A stretch of 64,000 bases of DNA from Rhizobiales bacterium IMCC20636 (GTDB lineage Bacteria > Pseudomonadota > Alphaproteobacteria > Rhizobiales > GCA-2746425). Positions 60,738 through 64,000 of this stretch are shown here, piece by piece. Under the pieces are notes generated by a model, which was not told where the DNA came from, ran no database searches, and saw only the letters and a program-made list of their open reading frames with translations. The translations under genes were made by a program, and so were the position numbers. Numbering within the stretch: the stretch's first letter is position 1; the number at the start of each line of letters is the position of its first letter. Location: NCBI GenBank assembly GCA_016865015.1, contig CP018226.1, positions 3,813,001-3,877,000 on the forward strand, read 5' to 3'.

Positions 60738-62318
60738 TCAGTTGACCGTGACCCAGCGCAGCATGAAGAAATTATCCGCCCGCTGTGTCAGCTCGATATT
60801 GTCCTTTGCCGCCCAGATCAGTGGCTGGGTATAAAGCGGAATATAGGCCACTTCTTCCTGGGTGATGCCGACCAGTTCATCGATCAGGGCCTGACGGGCC
60901 GCCGGGTCGATTTCCTGCTGTATCAGCGGCAGAAGCTCATCGACACGCGCATTGGAATAATTGCCAAAGTTCCACGAACCCAGCTTCTTTTCGTCGTCCT
61001 GGCTGTGCAGCAGGAAGCGGATCGGATGCTCGGCATCGAAGGTGCCGGGCGACCAGCCCAGCAGATACATGTCGAAATCATCGGCGCGCAACTGGGTCCA
61101 GTAATCGCGCACCGGCCCTGTGGTCAAGGCGGCCTTCAGCCCGACGGCTGCAAACATCGATGCGGTGGCGCGGCACAGCGCCTCATCATTGATATAGCGA
61201 TCATTGGTGCATTTCAGGCCAAAGGAAAATCCGTCCGGATAGCCCGCCTCGGCCAGCAGCGCCTTTGCGCGTTCCGGATCATATCCGGGCCGCTCGGCAT
61301 GGACTTTTGAAAAGCCCGAAATGCCTTCCGGCACCAGTTGCGATGCAGGCTCGATCTTGCCGCGCATGATGACGCGATCAATCGCCGCAATATCAATGGC
61401 ATGGGCCGCCGCCAGGCGCACTTTTGGATCTTGGAACGGGTTTGTGTCGGTGATGTCACTGGAATAGAGCAGCTTGTCATGCTCATGGCCAAAGCCGAAC
61501 ATGATGACGCGGGTCTCCTCGCCTTCCAGAACCTTGAAGCCGGCGCGGCTTTCCACCTGCGCCACATCCTGCAGGGGGATTGGCTGGATGAAATCGATCT
61601 CGCCGGACAGCAGCGCGGCAAGGCCGGTGGCAGAATTGCCAATCGGTGTAAAAATCGCCTCGGTCACATTGTGATCCGCTGCATCCCACCAGTCGGCATG
61701 GGGCACCAGACGGGTTTCCACGCCAGGATCGCGACTGGCCAGTGTGAAGGGGCCGGTTCCATTGACATTCATCGTCGCAAAATTCTCGGCATCCCGCGCC
61801 GGAAGCGCGGCGTCATTGCTTTGCGCCCAATCCTTGTCGAGGATCATGAAATTGGCGATGCTGTCCGGGAACAGCGGGTTTGGCGCGTTGGTGACAAACT
61901 CAATCGTGTAATCATCGACCACACGCATTTCTGTCACCGGTGAAAACCACGAGCGGACATCCGCAGCTTCATCAGAGGCGCGCTGATAGGAGAACATCAC
62001 ATCCTCGGCGTTGAAGGCGGCCCCGTCCTGAAAACTCACGCCCTCACGCAGATGAAAGCGCCAGCCATTTTCACCCTCCAGCGGCTCCCAGGAGGTTGCA
62101 AGCGATGGCTCGATTTCCATGGTCTCGCCGCGGCGCACAAGGCCCTCATAGATATTGTTGAGGAAGGACAGCACAGGAGTGGCGTTGACAGCATGCGGGT
62201 CCATGGTCTGCGGATCGGTGGTCGAGGCCCAGCGGAAGGTCTCGCCATAAGCCCCCTGGGCCCCCAGCATGAGCACACCGGCAAGAGCGCTGGTCTTCAT
62301 TAACTTCGCAAAAGTCAT
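60738..62318 (-). CDS. Dipeptide-type ABC transporter substrate-binding protein (SBP family 5)
   Basis: A 526-residue periplasmic binding protein. The ATG at 62318 has GGGGAAA upstream and gives MTFAKLMKTSALAGVLMLGA, a signal peptide ending near AYG-E (residue 26). Family 5 features include FRWASTTDPQTMDPHA, ATSWEPLEGENGWRFHLREGVSFQDG, NAEDVMFSYQRA and the C-terminal YIPLYTQPLIWAAKDN. First gene of the operon binding protein, two permeases, fused ATPase. It is not similar enough in visible segments to the family 5 protein at 1-1163 to suggest recent duplication. Confidence 0.92.
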   Translation of the reverse strand: MTFAKLMKTSALAGVLMLGAQGAYGETFRWASTTDPQTMDPHAVNATPVLSFLNNIYEGLVRRGETMEIEPSLATSWEPLEGENGWRFHLREGVSFQDGAAFNAEDVMFSYQRASDEAADVRSWFSPVTEMRVVDDYTIEFVTNAPNPLFPDSIANFMILDKDWAQSNDAALPARDAENFATMNVNGTGPFTLASRDPGVETRLVPHADWWDAADHNVTEAIFTPIGNSATGLAALLSGEIDFIQPIPLQDVAQVESRAGFKVLEGEETRVIMFGFGHEHDKLLYSSDITDTNPFQDPKVRLAAAHAIDIAAIDRVIMRGKIEPASQLVPEGISGFSKVHAERPGYDPERAKALLAEAGYPDGFSFGLKCTNDRYINDEALCRATASMFAAVGLKAALTTGPVRDYWTQLRADDFDMYLLGWSPGTFDAEHPIRFLLHSQDDEKKLGSWNFGNYSNARVDELLPLIQQEIDPAARQALIDELVGITQEEVAYIPLYTQPLIWAAKDNIELTQRADNFFMLRWVTVN

Positions 62319-62986
62319 GTTGATTTCCCCGTCATTTGTTTTTTTGACACTGCGTTCTGACATTAGGTCAGAGCAAAATGGACTTCGCAGGTCAAGAAAA
62401 CAATTTTGGGGTGTATGGGAAAAAGGTCAAGCGGGGGTGGTGATTGGGCGGGGTGGGTGTGGGGTGTTGGCGACGGTGTTTTTGGCCGGTGTATCTGGTG
62501 CTTGGCTTGGAAATCCCAGCTAGGATCACCTGACCGCTGGAACCGAGACAGGGGCAAGCGCTAGCGGCAACCTGATTACAATTACAATGCAGAAGATGCG
62601 AGAGTTGGTTGTTGTGTGTTTTACCGCGTTGGACCAAATGCAAAATTTTGTCGGCGCTGCGGAACATGAAGAAAAATAGACCAAGACATCTACCGCATCA
62701 GGCCGCGTATCTGCTGCAACGCTTTGACCAGAAACCACTTCCTTTAACAACATTCCTGTTGATGAATACACAGAGCTAGATGCAATAGGTTATCCGCTGT
62801 TCTATCGTCTGACTAATTATCTGATTGGTTAAGTGAAACACTAAGAACAATCCATGGTGTCCGAAATTGTTTGTTGGCAAGGCGTACTCGATGTGATCCT
62901 AATGAAATTTTATGTAGCGACATCTGGAAATTCTTTCGTGCCGCGGCACTATAAATTTACTGTGAATTGATAGGTGGGGAAGAAAC
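62319..62986. other. Gene-poor stretch between the peptide ABC operon and the KAP gene
   Basis: In these 668 bases I see no convincing gene. The left part (to about 62520) is very G-rich on the plus strand and holds a G-quadruplex motif. From about 62540 the sequence becomes clearly more AT-rich, and stays so into the KAP gene. Short open frames here, such as 62526-62771 on the minus strand, have no recognisable motif. No tRNA or integrase that could mark an insertion point is visible. Confidence 0.6.
62446..62464 (+). other. G-quadruplex motif
   Basis: GGGCGGGGTGGGTGTGGGG: four runs of three or more G separated by loops of one, one and three bases, a combination that folds very stably in vitro for known sequences. 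It lies about 130 bases upstream of the binding-protein start; the G-rich strand is the template strand for that gene. Confidence 0.8.
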
Positions 62987-64000
62987 ATGAGTAAGGGTGC
63001 GAAGCCAGACGACAGCCAGATTATGCCGAGTATTCTGGATAAAGAAGTTTCCGAGTTATCAAACGATGCATTCGGCCATCATAATTTTTCAAATGCACTC
63101 AAGAGCTTGATCGAAGGCAAACATCGGCCACCATTCAGCATTGGTTTACTTGGGTCTTGGGGAACTGGGAAAAGCACGATCAAGGAGCTTTATCTCGACT
63201 CTTTAGCTTCAGACTCCAGAGGTGCAAACGGGAAAAAGCGTAGGAACCGCTTTCGTCCAATCACTTTCAACGCTTGGCGATATGGAGCTGACGAAGACAT
63301 CAAACGCGCTCTGCTCCGCCACGTATTTATACAGTTGGGGGGTGACGATTTGGAACTTCGTCAGAAACTCTATCAGCAGGTTACAGACACCCAAAAGACT
63401 AGGCGAGGAATGGTAGAATGGCTCAAAGAAGCTGTACTTCAGAATTCAACCTCGATGGCATTATTCCTAGTGGCTTATGCGGTCATTATAGGAAGCATTA
63501 TTTATGCCTCAAATTCGCTCGGTCTTTCGGACCAATTTGGTTTGACGATGCTCCTTTCTGTTGGGTCCGCAGTTGCGGTTTTCCTTAGCAAGTATGTTGT
63601 TGATATTCGGCTGAAGTCACCCACCCTTTTCAATAATCAGACGGTTATATCATTCCCTATGACTAGCGCAGAGGAATATGAACGGCTGCTGATTGATCAA
63701 ATCAGAAAATTCAGAGCTGGACGCGAAGGACGCTCGTGCGAGCGGCTCATCGTATTCGTGGATGATTTGGACCGACTGTCAGCCGCAGAAATGGTTTCTG
63801 GATTGGATGCGGTTCGGACTTTCTTAGAACTTCCGCTTGGAGAAGAAACGGAGAACTTCGGAGTGATCTTCGTAATCTCTTGCGACGAAGACCGCGTAGC
63901 TGATGCACTGTCCCGTGGGCGCGGAAGAATTAACCCGGATCTGCCGGGATCAGTGTTTACTCGCTCGGATGCACGGCGCTATCTCGACCGGTTGTTTCAG
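62987..64000 (+). CDS. KAP-family P-loop NTPase, partial
   Basis: The first 338 codons of a KAP NTPase; the gene runs past the right edge. Walker A is GSWGTGKST at residues 56-64 and the aspartate-rich Walker B is LIVFVDDLDRL at 254-263, followed by a sensor-like VIFVISCDEDRV. FNAWRYG near 94-100 is characteristic. Two hydrophobic segments at about 155-175 and 185-203, inserted between the Walker motifs, would place it in the membrane, as known for KAP proteins. The ATG at 62987 has GGGGAAG upstream. Codon use and base composition are more AT-rich than the rest of the window. KAP proteins are often carried by mobile and defence-associated regions; function here is unknown. Confidence 0.88.
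   Translation, partial: MSKGAKPDDSQIMPSILDKEVSELSNDAFGHHNFSNALKSLIEGKHRPPFSIGLLGSWGTGKSTIKELYLDSLASDSRGANGKKRRNRFRPITFNAWRYGADEDIKRALLRHVFIQLGGDDLELRQKLYQQVTDTQKTRRGMVEWLKEAVLQNSTSMALFLVAYAVIIGSIIYASNSLGLSDQFGLTMLLSVGSAVAVFLSKYVVDIRLKSPTLFNNQTVISFPMTSAEEYERLLIDQIRKFRAGREGRSCERLIVFVDDLDRLSAAEMVSGLDAVRTFLELPLGEETENFGVIFVISCDEDRVADALSRGRGRINPDLPGSVFTRSDARRYLDRLFQ

Noticed and set aside
62526-62771. An 81-codon minus-strand frame before the KAP gene, considered as a transposase remnant
   Set aside because: No transposase motif, inverted repeat or target duplication could be seen.
1-64000. tRNA, rRNA, CRISPR arrays, insertion sequences and riboswitches
   Set aside because: I looked for cloverleaf ends, repeat-spacer patterns, paired terminal inverted repeats and known leader motifs and found none I could support.

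Overview
This window looks like a chromosomal stretch of a heterotrophic alphaproteobacterium, most likely Hyphomicrobiales (rhizobia-like). The pointers are a Frc-type sugar ABC transporter with a short single-domain ATPase, an iolD-iolC-iolB inositol block, a membrane urate oxidase with a cytochrome c tail (PuuD), an allantoinase/OHCU-decarboxylase fusion, a TRAP transporter with a Tat-type binding protein, and many solute-binding-protein transporters. I saw no rRNA, tRNA, insertion sequence or CRISPR array. Genus and habitat cannot be fixed from the sequence.

Layout. (1) 1-1163: the start of a dipeptide-type binding protein gene, cut by the window edge. (2) 1429-12462: a myo-inositol regulon, made of an ABC transporter, a divergent LacI regulator, iolG/iolE on the minus strand, and iolD-iolC-iolB plus a class II aldolase on the plus strand. 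Near-identical palindromes built on TTGCAACCGGTTGCAA sit at 4480-4497 and 7705-7724 and tie transporter and enzymes together. (3) 12512-20853: a second sugar or sugar-acid ABC transporter, a GntR/FCD regulator, an altronate/galactarate-dehydratase-family enzyme and an SDR, linked by three copies of a 19-base AT-rich operator. (4) 20995-26548: a third sugar ABC operon ending in a lactonase-like metallo-hydrolase, with a divergent LacI regulator. (5) 26822-32708: a five-gene HAAT-family (Liv/Urt-like) transporter followed by a beta-carbonic anhydrase.

(6) 32750-49207: purine catabolism. PuuD, a LysR regulator, allantoinase/OHCU decarboxylase, ureidoglycine aminohydrolase, ureidoglycolate lyase and an NCS2 purine permease cover urate to glyoxylate plus urea, except for HIU hydrolase and allantoate amidohydrolase, which are not here. 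On the opposite strand is a tightly overlapping operon: a Rieske protein, a Rieske-oxygenase catalytic protein without cluster ligands, a GST-like protein, a BMP-family ABC transporter and guanine deaminase. An RpiR regulator and an acylphosphatase-like protein lie just upstream. This oxygenase-GST-transporter-deaminase operon is the most interesting item. It resembles the N7-demethylase NdmC/D/E of caffeine degraders in its part list and suggests uptake and N-demethylation of a methylated purine, for example 7-methylguanine.

(7) 49346-57112: an N-formylglutamate-amidohydrolase-family protein, a TRAP transporter, a glutamine-synthetase-like gamma-glutamylating enzyme, an aldehyde dehydrogenase and an iron alcohol dehydrogenase. 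Together they would suit gamma-glutamyl-protected degradation of an amino alcohol or polyamine. (8) 57138-62318: a complete dipeptide-type ABC operon with a fused two-domain ATPase. (9) 62319-64000: a gene-poor stretch with a G-quadruplex motif, then a clearly more AT-rich segment with a KAP-family P-loop NTPase that runs off the edge, probably the border of an acquired island.
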